DNA of 36,357 nt from Bacteroidia bacterium (GTDB lineage Bacteria > Bacteroidota > Bacteroidia > Bacteroidales > VadinHA17): NCBI GenBank assembly GCA_026391215.1, contig JAPLDX010000053.1, forward strand, positions 1-36,357, read 5' to 3'. A model generated the notes under the pieces. It made no database searches, was not told the DNA's origin, and was given only the letters and a program-made list of their open reading frames with translations. Position 1 is the first letter of the stretch; each line of letters begins with the position of its first letter. Positions 1-7,368 of the stretch are shown here, in pieces. Position numbers and translations under genes: made by a program.

Positions 1-615
1 CCAATCGAACTTTTCCCCTTTTGCTTCAATCCACTCAGGCTTCATTTTCTTAAATATCAGGTAAAGGGAAACCAGTCCGAATGGCACAAGAAATGCAAAG
101 ATGCTTCTCCATCCGAAATGCTGTGTTAAAAGGCCTCCGATTACCGGTCCCCCGGAAAGACCGGTATAAACGGCAGTTATATTGATACCCATTGCCCTGC
201 CTCGTTCTCCCGGTCCGAAAACAGAGGTCAGAATAGCCATGCTGGTGCCGAAGATCAGCGCTGCAGAAATACCCTGTAATATCCTGAAGATTATCAGGGA
301 TTCAATATTCCACGAAAAAATGATAAGGAAAGTAGAAATAGTAAAAAGAGATATTCCATACGTGAAAATTTTCTTCCTGCCCACAATATCCGCGAGCCTG
401 CCGAAAGGAAGGAGAAAGATTACAGATGAGAGAATAAAGCTGCTGGCTATCCAACCGAGCTCTATTGCTGTTGTATTGAAATCTTTTGCTATCGCCGGCA
501 AGGCAAGATTAATGGCCGACCCCAGGAAAGGAGTGAGAAAAGCTGCAAATGAAGTTACAATCAGTACAGATTTTTTCAGTGTTTTGTCATCGACCGTGGA
601 GACCTGTTCCTGCAT
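1..615 (-). CDS. MFS drug-resistance transporter, DHA2/EmrB-QacA type (3' part missing)
   Basis: The reverse strand reads openly from an ATG at 613-615 to the window edge, giving 205 residues of a longer protein. This is the N-terminal part of a major facilitator of the 14-helix DHA2 family, which exports drugs or other small molecules by proton antiport at the inner membrane. The family loop motif between helices 2 and 3 is present as GRLADIVGRKK (residues 72-82), and the antiporter motif C appears as GLSGGPVIGGL (152-162), followed by the typical GWRSIFAF entry into helix 6. The start is 6 bp after the dtd stop, so the two genes are probably cotranscribed. The substrate cannot be deduced. 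The C-terminal part lies outside the window. Confidence 0.9.
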   Translation of the reverse strand, partial: MQEQVSTVDDKTLKKSVLIVTSFAAFLTPFLGSAINLALPAIAKDFNTTAIELGWIASSFILSSVIFLLPFGRLADIVGRKKIFTYGISLFTISTFLIIFSWNIESLIIFRILQGISAALIFGTSMAILTSVFGPGERGRAMGINITAVYTGLSGGPVIGGLLTQHFGWRSIFAFLVPFGLVSLYLIFKKMKPEWIEAKGEKFDW

Positions 616-621
616 AAGTTT

Positions 622-1074
622 CTAATCTTTGTTTTTAGTGTCAATGATAATTGTTACAGGGCCGTCATTAACCAGGCCTATTTCCATCATGGCGCCGAAT
701 TCTCCTGTTGCAGTATCCTTTCCTGTAATCTCAGAGATCCTTTTAATAAAACTATTATAAAGGGGTATGGCATTTTCAGGCCGTGCAGCCCTGATATAAG
801 ACGGCCTGTTTCCTTTCTTCGTTTTTGCATGAAGCGTAAACTGGCTGATAACCATAATGCTGCCGCTAGTCTCCAGAATAGAAAAATTCATTACTTCGTT
901 ATTGTCGTTGAAGATGCGAAGCTGAACTATCTTATTTGCAAGCCACTCAACATCAACATCATTATCATCTTCTTCAATCCCAACAAGCACAAGAAGCCCG
1001 GGACCAATTTCGGATCTCAACACGTTCCCTATAGTAACTGAAGCCCTGCTTACACGCTGAATAACGGCTCTCAT
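622..1074 (-). CDS. dtd: D-aminoacyl-tRNA deacylase
   Basis: This 150-residue cytoplasmic enzyme hydrolyses D-amino acids (and Gly-tRNA(Ala)) from mischarged tRNAs. Family hallmarks are the start MRAVIQRVSRASV, the SQFTL catalytic motif at residues 77-81 and the cross-subunit Gly-Pro motif at 138-139 within NDGPVT. Length matches the family (about 145-150). An in-frame start exists 33 bp upstream at 1107, but the start at 1074 is preferred: it gives the exact family N-terminus, and a TATATTTG promoter element at 1095-1102 lies between the two starts. The MFS gene follows after 6 bp. Confidence 0.95.
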   Translation of the reverse strand: MRAVIQRVSRASVTIGNVLRSEIGPGLLVLVGIEEDDNDVDVEWLANKIVQLRIFNDNNEVMNFSILETSGSIMVISQFTLHAKTKKGNRPSYIRAARPENAIPLYNSFIKRISEITGKDTATGEFGAMMEIGLVNDGPVTIIIDTKNKD

Positions 1075-1094
1075 TGGATCGCTTTTCTTGTGTT

Positions 1095-1102
1095 CAAATA
1101 TA
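1095..1102 (-). promoter_or_regulatory. Bacteroidota -7 promoter element for dtd
   Basis: The minus strand reads TATATTTG, a match to the TAnnTTTG -7 element of Bacteroidota sigma factors. Transcription would begin about 15 nt before the dtd ATG at 1074. I see no good TTTG -33 box. It is divergent from the mntP element 37 bp away. Confidence 0.5.
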
Positions 1103-1138
1103 GACAATCAATTTAAATGCAAAAGGGGGATGATTTAT

Positions 1139-1146
1139 TATATTTG
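1139..1146 (+). promoter_or_regulatory. Bacteroidota -7 promoter element for mntP
   Basis: TATATTTG matches TAnnTTTG and ends 21 nt before the mntP ATG at 1168. It excludes the in-frame ATG at 1117, which would lie upstream of the transcript. There is no convincing -33 box, and the leader is too short for a yybP-ykoY manganese riboswitch. Confidence 0.5.
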
Positions 1147-1167
1147 CCCGGCAAAAAAGTAAAACAG

Positions 1168-1728
1168 ATGGACTTCCTGACAATATTATTAGTTGCCCTT
1201 GGCTTATCATTCGACACATTTGCGGTTTCACTTTCATTCGGAGTGGTTCAGAATAAAATATTGTTCCGGCAGGCGGTAAGGGTTGCAATCGTACTTGCTG
1301 TTTTTCAGGCAGGGCTACTTGTTCTGGGATATTTCCTCGGTTCATTTGTCAGTGATATAATCAAAGCTGCTGATCACTGGGTTGCCCTGGCATTGCTTTC
1401 CTTCCTTGGTATCAGAATGATGATCGAGGGGATAAAAAGAAAGGAAAATGCTGAGGCCAGGGACTATACGAAGCTTAAAGAGCTTCTGACAGTTGCAGTA
1501 GGGACCAGTATTGATGCATTTGCCGTAGGCATAAGCTTTGCTCTTCTTGAAATGAAGATCTGGCTTTCGGGGCTGATAATCGGGGTGGTGACGTTCCTTG
1601 CATCAATGACAGCGATCAGGATCGGTAAATCAGCAGGTACAAGACTTGGTCAGCGTGTAGAGATCGCAGGGGGACTGATATTGATAGGTATCGGAGTAAA
1701 AATATTCCTGGAGCATATGCTGGGATAA
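1168..1728 (+). CDS. mntP: Manganese exporter MntP
   Basis: An inner-membrane Mn2+ efflux protein of 186 residues (E. coli MntP has 188). It has six predicted helices in two inverted halves, each beginning with the same signature: LGLSFDTFAV (residues 11-20) and VGTSIDAFAV (111-120). Asp16 and Asp116 are the equivalents of the membrane aspartates needed for Mn2+ export in characterised MntP. The start at 1168 is chosen over the in-frame ATG at 1117 because the protein then begins exactly as family members do and because a promoter element sits between the two. The gene is monocistronic and converges on the GH127 gene with 39 bp between the stops. Confidence 0.93.
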   Translation: MDFLTILLVALGLSFDTFAVSLSFGVVQNKILFRQAVRVAIVLAVFQAGLLVLGYFLGSFVSDIIKAADHWVALALLSFLGIRMMIEGIKRKENAEARDYTKLKELLTVAVGTSIDAFAVGISFALLEMKIWLSGLIIGVVTFLASMTAIRIGKSAGTRLGQRVEIAGGLILIGIGVKIFLEHMLG

Positions 1729-1767
1729 AAAACTAACAGCGGAGCAGGAACAAGAAGACTTTCAGGC

Positions 1768-4122
1768 CTATTTTTTAATTGTCCTGATCCCGAATACCGG
1801 CCCTGCCATATTATTTGGATGTGCCTGGAATTTCACTGTCACTTTTGACCTGCCTTTTGTTATTTCTTCAGGAATATCGTACTGAACGATAATATATTGT
1901 CCCTCCTTTTTTCCGGAGATGTTTTCAGTGGCAATTACCTTGTTGTTCACCAGGATATCGAATGTTTTTGCTCCCGGAAAACCTCCCCAGTATTCAACAG
2001 CAAGAGCAATTGGTATATCGCCTGAAACCTTCATGGTGTAGGAGAACCACCCGCTCCTGGCTTCGCGGTCAGCCCTTTCTTTAAATGCGCCAGAGGTTGT
2101 TCTTTCTCCTTTGAAACCATGATCGCGCTCCGGTTGCATTTCCCCGGGTTGTACAAAATCTATAGTTGCATCTTTGATCTTCTTAATCTTTTCCATTTCT
2201 GCCTGATATTCAGCCTGCCTGGTCTTCCAGGCTTCCTCAGTAAACATGTCCCAGTAAATGGAATAACGTCTATCATAAAATGTGTAAAAAGGCATCATTT
2301 CTACATCTCTGGGCCTTCCGATATTAACCGTCATAAATGTGTTAGGCTTACCCTCAACCGGCTTCATCCAGGCACCGGGATCCCTGTTTTCAGTCATCAG
2401 AACAGGAACATATAGTGCATCTCTTGATGTGGAATCCTTAACGGGGCCAAGGTCTCCGGCCATAACAAGAGGACCGTACATCACTGAAACCCTGTTGCTG
2501 TCATCAGGCATCGTTTCAAGGCGTAATGAGAATGGCATTTTTACTTCTATATTATCTCCTGATTTCCATGTCTTTGTTATAGGAACAAAACTCCCTGGTT
2601 TCTGGCTAAAACGCTTCTTTTTCCCATTTACAGATATCTCAATACCGTTTTTTGCCCAGTAAGGATATCGTATCTGAAGAGTAAGCTTCAGTGGTTTTTC
2701 ACATGTAAATTTAAGGGCCGTTCCTTGTTCCCGGGGATATTTTGTGTTTTGAACGACCTTTAGCCCTTTCTCTTTCCAGCTAAGCTCTGAGGCAATGAAC
2801 TGGAACAGAAAAAGCTCATTATCATTGTGATAGAATATATTCCTTCCATATTTTGAATGATTTTCCATTCCTGTCCCTATACAGCAGGTGAACCATTCGG
2901 GATCCTGGAACTCCTTGAAGCCTCCCATGTCAAGGGAAAGGTTATAGGTCACATGACCATCTTCAGGGTCCTGTGTTGAAAGGATGTGGTTGAAAAGAGC
3001 TCTCTCATAAAAATCTGCGACATTGGCTGATGCATCCCATTCAAAAAGATGTTCGGAAAGCTTGAGCATATTGTAAACATTGCACGATTCAGTGGTACCA
3101 TCCCCAAGCCTGTCGCGGAGCTTATCGGCCGGGCCAAAATATTCATTATTGCCATTCCCGCCTGTGACATAAGAGTGGTGATATACGACAGTATTCCAGA
3201 AAAACAAGGCAGCTTTTTTGTCGGAAGTATCTCCGGTAAGTTCATAAAGTCTCGCCAAGGCAATAAGCTTGGGAATATTAGTGTTACAATGCCTGCCGGG
3301 AAGAACATCTTTTCCGGCTTTCATCGGATCAAGGAATGATTTCTGATAAAAAATCCTTGATATTCTCAGATACTTATCATCTTTAGTGTCGGCATACAGG
3401 TCAGCAAGCGTCTCGCTTATCCCGCCATGTTCGCAGCGAAGCATGTTCTGTACCTGCTCATCGTTAAGAGGCGACACTATCCCGTCAATCCAGTCAGCGA
3501 ATCTTCTTTCCACCTCCAGGGCAGTCTGGTTTCCGCAAAGATGATAGGCATCTCTCAGCCCGGCCATAACTTTGTGTTGCGTATAGAAAGGAGCCCAGAT
3601 ACCATTGAGGTCGAATCCCTGCGACCTGATATTACCCCTGGCTACCTCCTCTTCAAAGATTTTCTTGCCATTTGGAAAAGCTCCGATATACCCGTTTCCA
3701 TCAATATCCTGTAGTTTTTTCAACTCATCAACAATGTAATTAACCCTTGCAAGGAATGCCGTATCGCCGGTAGTCAGATACATCATTGAACATCCGCTCA
3801 GGTAGTGCCCAAGGCTGTGTCCTGCCAACGATTCATCTTCCCATCCCATGTAATGTTCGGCCTTTGGAGTTAGTCCAGCCTCAGAATAAAATTTTGATAG
3901 TAATCTGTCGGGCTCATAGGTGAGCAGGATTTTTGCATCGAGATTCGTGGCATGCAAAAAAGGACCATCAAGAAGCTTTATGTCGGAGAGGCTGAATGGG
4001 AGGGCCCTGAAAGAAACGATCCCGGGACCGCCAGTAAAAGTCTTTTCAGCTGCCTCATTCTTACAACCGGCGATAGCAATGACAAATAAAATTGAAAACA
4101 AGCAGGAAGTATATTTTTTCAT
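1768..4122 (-). CDS. GH127/GH146-type beta-L-arabinofuranosidase lipoprotein
   Basis: A 784-residue secreted glycoside hydrolase of the former DUF1680 group, expected to release beta-L-arabinofuranose from plant glycans. The lipoprotein signal ends in the lipobox AIAGC with Cys20, so the protein is probably an envelope lipoprotein. The catalytic (alpha/alpha) barrel holds the Zn-thiolate site of the family: Glu345 and Cys347 in ESCN, and Cys413-Cys414 in CCIGTG, with Glu327 in GGNGNNEYF as the probable acid/base. Beta-sandwich domains follow, with a C-terminal carbohydrate-binding-like region from about residue 670. The start ATG lies 2 nt after the stop of the PHP gene; a GTG two codons earlier is possible. 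There is no SusC/SusD pair nearby, so this is not a classical polysaccharide utilisation locus. GH127 versus GH146 is not resolved. Confidence 0.88.
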   Translation of the reverse strand: MKKYTSCLFSILFVIAIAGCKNEAAEKTFTGGPGIVSFRALPFSLSDIKLLDGPFLHATNLDAKILLTYEPDRLLSKFYSEAGLTPKAEHYMGWEDESLAGHSLGHYLSGCSMMYLTTGDTAFLARVNYIVDELKKLQDIDGNGYIGAFPNGKKIFEEEVARGNIRSQGFDLNGIWAPFYTQHKVMAGLRDAYHLCGNQTALEVERRFADWIDGIVSPLNDEQVQNMLRCEHGGISETLADLYADTKDDKYLRISRIFYQKSFLDPMKAGKDVLPGRHCNTNIPKLIALARLYELTGDTSDKKAALFFWNTVVYHHSYVTGGNGNNEYFGPADKLRDRLGDGTTESCNVYNMLKLSEHLFEWDASANVADFYERALFNHILSTQDPEDGHVTYNLSLDMGGFKEFQDPEWFTCCIGTGMENHSKYGRNIFYHNDNELFLFQFIASELSWKEKGLKVVQNTKYPREQGTALKFTCEKPLKLTLQIRYPYWAKNGIEISVNGKKKRFSQKPGSFVPITKTWKSGDNIEVKMPFSLRLETMPDDSNRVSVMYGPLVMAGDLGPVKDSTSRDALYVPVLMTENRDPGAWMKPVEGKPNTFMTVNIGRPRDVEMMPFYTFYDRRYSIYWDMFTEEAWKTRQAEYQAEMEKIKKIKDATIDFVQPGEMQPERDHGFKGERTTSGAFKERADREARSGWFSYTMKVSGDIPIALAVEYWGGFPGAKTFDILVNNKVIATENISGKKEGQYIIVQYDIPEEITKGRSKVTVKFQAHPNNMAGPVFGIRTIKK

Positions 4123-4124
4123 AA

Positions 4125-4910
4125 TCACAATGGTTTCATTTTTCTTTTACGCCCTGTAAACACGGCCATTTCCTTATAGCCTGAAGATCTGAGCAATTCA
4201 TAGGCCTCATCGAAATATTGTCCTACCCTTGCCGGGAAATGAGCATCGGAATTGACACATACAGGCACCTTTTTCTCACTGAAAATATGAAGGAAGCGTC
4301 TGTCGGGATAGAAATCCGCAAGAGGCCGGTTCCTTCCGTTTGTATTCAGCTCAAAAGCGACATCATATTTTTTCATAACGTCAGCAAGTTTTCGGTAGAG
4401 CGGCTCGGGATTAAATGACGGCTTATATCCATAGATCCTTATAAGGTCGCAATGGCCGATAATATCATAAAGTTCTGAGGAGACTGCTCCAACGACATTT
4501 TCAAAATACGATTCATATAATCTGTCAATGTTCTTTCCTTCATAAAATTCAGGACCCAGATCCACGGTTTTTTCTCCCAGATAATGAACAGAACCGATCC
4601 TGTAATCGAGAGCGAGATTATCCAGGAAAAGTCCTGTCTCCTTCTCAATTCCAGGAATGAAATCTATCTCAAGGCCTGTTTTAATAACAATACTTTTAGT
4701 GTCATTACGCAGCTTGCTTGTGTAGTTAATATAATTCCCGACATTATCCGGATCCATACACCATTCCTTATTATCCCTGAAAAGTGAAAGATGCTCTGAA
4801 AAACCTATCTCAGAAATACCTGAAGCGACTGCCCTGGAAATATAATCTTCCGGAGCAGATTTGCCGTCGCTGAAAGTAGTATGGATATGATAGTCAGTTT
4901 TATAGGGCAT
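4125..4910 (-). CDS. PHP-domain phosphoesterase, histidinol-phosphatase HisK-like
   Basis: A 261-residue cytoplasmic metal-dependent phosphatase of the PHP superfamily. The expected trinuclear metal ligands are visible: His8 and His10 in YHIHTTFSDG, His40 in GFSEHL, Glu81, His109 in GSVHYL, His153 in GHCDLI, and Asp222 and His224 in NSDAH. Length and motif order fit HisJ/HisK histidinol-phosphatases (histidinol phosphate to histidinol, histidine biosynthesis). No other his gene is nearby; instead its stop codon almost touches the start of the arabinofuranosidase gene, so another phospho-substrate is possible. No clear promoter element was found upstream. Confidence 0.85.
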   Translation of the reverse strand: MPYKTDYHIHTTFSDGKSAPEDYISRAVASGISEIGFSEHLSLFRDNKEWCMDPDNVGNYINYTSKLRNDTKSIVIKTGLEIDFIPGIEKETGLFLDNLALDYRIGSVHYLGEKTVDLGPEFYEGKNIDRLYESYFENVVGAVSSELYDIIGHCDLIRIYGYKPSFNPEPLYRKLADVMKKYDVAFELNTNGRNRPLADFYPDRRFLHIFSEKKVPVCVNSDAHFPARVGQYFDEAYELLRSSGYKEMAVFTGRKRKMKPL

Positions 4911-5003
4911 TGGGGTAAATTATGTCTATTTACACGAGTATCAAAATAGGAATAAATTTGGGAATTATACAAATCAGGGAAATGCAATGTTGTAATAAAA
5001 GTC

Positions 5004-5011
5004 TAAATTTG
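5004..5011 (+). promoter_or_regulatory. Bacteroidota -7 promoter element for the Crp/Fnr gene
   Basis: TAAATTTG matches TAnnTTTG, 23 nt before the ATG at 5035. No TTTG box is found at the usual -33 distance. Confidence 0.45.
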
Positions 5012-5034
5012 CTAAATTCTGACAGTAGAGCATT

Positions 5035-5721
5035 ATGGATAAAGACTGCATATGCGAGAATTGTGAATTCAGAGAAGTAGTGTTTTCCTTTCTCGACGAT
5101 GAATCTGTTCAGCATTTATGCGATAACAAGGAACAGCAATCCTTTCGCAAGGGAGAGATCATTCATAATGAAGGAGAAAGGATAACCTATTTCAAATACC
5201 TTAAAAGCGGACTCATAAAACTTTACAGAAAAACACCTTCCGGAGACGAGCAGATAGTCAGCATTACCAAGCCTTTTGAATTCGTAAGCAACATAAGCAT
5301 CTTTTCGGAAGAGCGTTATAAATATTCAGTTGCGGCAGTTGAGGACTCTGTTGTTTGCGTTGTAAAGCTGGACTTTATCAAGGAGATAGCTCTGAAAAAC
5401 GGTGCATTTGCAATGGGTCTGTTGTCGAAGGTTTCAAAGGTCAATGAAAAAATAATTTCCCAGACACTCGACATCAGGCAAAAAAATCTTATAGGCAGGG
5501 TGGCATATATCCTTTTATACTTCACAAATGAGATTTACAATACACAGGTTTTTGACCTCCCCGTTTCTAGAAAGGAAATAGCAGATTATATCGGCATGAG
5601 CACTGCAAATGTTATCAGAACTCTTTCCGATTTTAAAAAGGAGGGTATAATCAGGGTCTTTGGAAAAACAATTGAAATTGTCGATATGCGCCGCCTTGAG
5701 ATCATGGCAAAAATAGGATGA
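5035..5721 (+). CDS. Crp/Fnr-family transcription regulator with FNR-like cysteines
   Basis: A 228-residue regulator with an N-terminal cyclic-nucleotide-type beta-roll (about residues 15-125), a long dimerisation helix (about 125-160) and a C-terminal winged helix-turn-helix (about 175-215, core SRKEIADYIGMSTANVIRTL). It has Cys5, Cys7 and Cys10 at the N-terminus, plus Cys29 and Cys108. Cys108 lies in SVVCVVKL, which lines up with the segment of E. coli FNR that holds its fourth cluster ligand. An oxygen- or redox-sensing Fe-S protein is therefore plausible, though the N-terminal spacing (CxCxxC) differs from FNR. The gene stands alone, divergent from the PHP gene. Its targets are unknown. 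Confidence 0.88.
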   Translation: MDKDCICENCEFREVVFSFLDDESVQHLCDNKEQQSFRKGEIIHNEGERITYFKYLKSGLIKLYRKTPSGDEQIVSITKPFEFVSNISIFSEERYKYSVAAVEDSVVCVVKLDFIKEIALKNGAFAMGLLSKVSKVNEKIISQTLDIRQKNLIGRVAYILLYFTNEIYNTQVFDLPVSRKEIADYIGMSTANVIRTLSDFKKEGIIRVFGKTIEIVDMRRLEIMAKIG

Positions 5722-5830
5722 CTCAAGAGAAGACAATATTTCCGGATCTCAGAATTAAAAATCAGATATGGTCAAAATATTTATAATTGTCTTTTAGGAA
5801 TTCAATTAACCTGCCTTATAAACCTAAATC

Positions 5831-7363
5831 ATGAAAATCAGAGAATATAGTGTAAGAGATATCCCGCGAAGAAAGTTTCTTGAGCTGAGCATGAAAGGTG
5901 GATTGCTGATCGCAGCCACTCCCGCCCTGCTTACGCAACTGGTGTCCTGCCAGAAAGGATCTGTGGGTTTGTCCGGTCCGGGCATAGACAAGGATTTGGC
6001 CGCCAGGGTAATTGCAAAAGCACTTGAAAAAGGAGGTGATTTTGCTGACATATATCTTGAAAACCGTGTTTCACGGCAGATAGTGATGGAAGAATCCAAA
6101 TTCAAAAGCGGATTATACGGAATAAGCCAGGGCGCAGGTGTAAGAGTCGTTTCGGGTAACAAAACCGGGTATGCCTATACTGATGAAATAACTGAAGAAA
6201 AACTGATGAGAGCGGCCGATGTAGCATCATATGTAGCACTGAACAGCACTCCGGTATCTCCTGTAAATATTTCTGAAACAACACGTCCTTCATTCGTTAC
6301 AGTATCACAACCACTTGGAGATATTGCTGATGAAAAGAGAATTGAAGTAATAAAAAGGGCTGATCAGGCTGTAAAAGATTATGATCCGAGAATTAAAATG
6401 GCAATGATCGACTATTACGATGAAGTGAGAAGCAGGATTATCGCCAACAGTGAGGGAATCTATATCAAGGATGAACTTCCCCTCTTGTTTTTCATTGTTC
6501 AGGCGATGAGTGATGACGGCAAAACAAGACACATGGCCCGCGAAAGGCTCAGCAATCATTCAGGATTTGAGATGTTTGAGAAAGTGACTCCTGAAACAAT
6601 TGCCAGGAATGCAGCGAGGGAGGCCATAGAAATGCTTAAAGCCGAAGATGCACCGGCAGGTATCATGGATGTTGTCATGCAGAACGGATGGGGAGGAGTT
6701 TTGGTTCATGAAGCTGTTGGGCATCCTCTTGAAGCCGATAACATATCAAAGGGGATTGGTGCATTTACAGGAAAAATTGGACAGAAAGTCGCAAGCGACT
6801 GCTTTACAATGATTGACGACGGAACACTTCCCAATTTCCGGGGGACGATAAATTTTGACGATGAAGGTACTGAAGCCAGGCGAAATGTACTGATTGAAAA
6901 TGGCATACTAAAAGGTTTCATGACCGACATTCTCAGTTCAAAACAGCTTAATATGACAAGAACCGGGAACGGAAGGCGCGAATCGTTCAGGTATATTCCG
7001 ATTCCGAGAATGACAAATACTTTCATTGAAAAAGGGAAAGATAATCCGGCCGATATTCTTTCTTCAACCAAAAAAGGTATTTATGTGCAGAGCCTTAGTG
7101 GAGGCAGTGTCAACCCTGTGACCGGGGTATTTAATTTTACATGCAGGGAATCATATCTCATTGAAAACGGGAAGAAGACTAATCCCATAAAAGGAGCAAC
7201 ATTGATAGGTTCATGCATGGATGTTATATCCAACATCGACGCTGTCGGCGACGACCTTGAATTTGGACCAGGCATATGTGGGAAAGGCCAGTCAGCTGAA
7301 GTTACAGCCGGACAGCCAACGGTAAGGATAAGAGGGATAAATGTGGGAGGAAGCAAAGCATAA
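5831..7363 (+). CDS. tldD: TldD-type metalloprotease with Tat/lipoprotein signal
   Basis: The catalytic subunit of a TldD/TldE protease, 510 residues. In E. coli the pair is cytoplasmic and degrades unfolded or leader peptides, for example in microcin B17 and CcdA processing. The zinc site is intact: HEAVGH at residues 293-298 and the third ligand Cys483 in GPGICGKG. Unlike E. coli TldD, this protein begins with a twin-arginine signal: Arg13-Arg14 in RRKFLELS, a hydrophobic stretch at about 22-38, and a possible lipobox LVSC with Cys40. Export in a folded state through Tat is therefore predicted. tldE starts 5 bp downstream, so the pair is one operon. The 109-bp leader shows only a weak promoter match. 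Confidence 0.92.
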   Translation: MKIREYSVRDIPRRKFLELSMKGGLLIAATPALLTQLVSCQKGSVGLSGPGIDKDLAARVIAKALEKGGDFADIYLENRVSRQIVMEESKFKSGLYGISQGAGVRVVSGNKTGYAYTDEITEEKLMRAADVASYVALNSTPVSPVNISETTRPSFVTVSQPLGDIADEKRIEVIKRADQAVKDYDPRIKMAMIDYYDEVRSRIIANSEGIYIKDELPLLFFIVQAMSDDGKTRHMARERLSNHSGFEMFEKVTPETIARNAAREAIEMLKAEDAPAGIMDVVMQNGWGGVLVHEAVGHPLEADNISKGIGAFTGKIGQKVASDCFTMIDDGTLPNFRGTINFDDEGTEARRNVLIENGILKGFMTDILSSKQLNMTRTGNGRRESFRYIPIPRMTNTFIEKGKDNPADILSSTKKGIYVQSLSGGSVNPVTGVFNFTCRESYLIENGKKTNPIKGATLIGSCMDVISNIDAVGDDLEFGPGICGKGQSAEVTAGQPTVRIRGINVGGSKA

Positions 7364-7368
7364 TTTTA

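Noticed and set aside
182..625. A 147-codon open frame on the plus strand
   Set aside because: It is antisense to the MFS transporter gene, whose minus-strand translation shows clear family motifs; the plus-strand product resembles nothing and shares no codon pattern with neighbours.
1103..1167. Possible manganese riboswitch (yybP-ykoY) ahead of mntP
   Set aside because: The space is too short, it contains the promoter itself, and no riboswitch helices could be drawn.
1729..1767. Bidirectional terminator between mntP and the arabinofuranosidase gene
   Set aside because: No stem of useful length could be found in the 39-bp gap.
2119..2662. Two overlapping plus-strand open frames inside the arabinofuranosidase gene
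   Set aside because: They are antisense shadows of a 784-residue protein with identifiable active-site residues on the minus strand.
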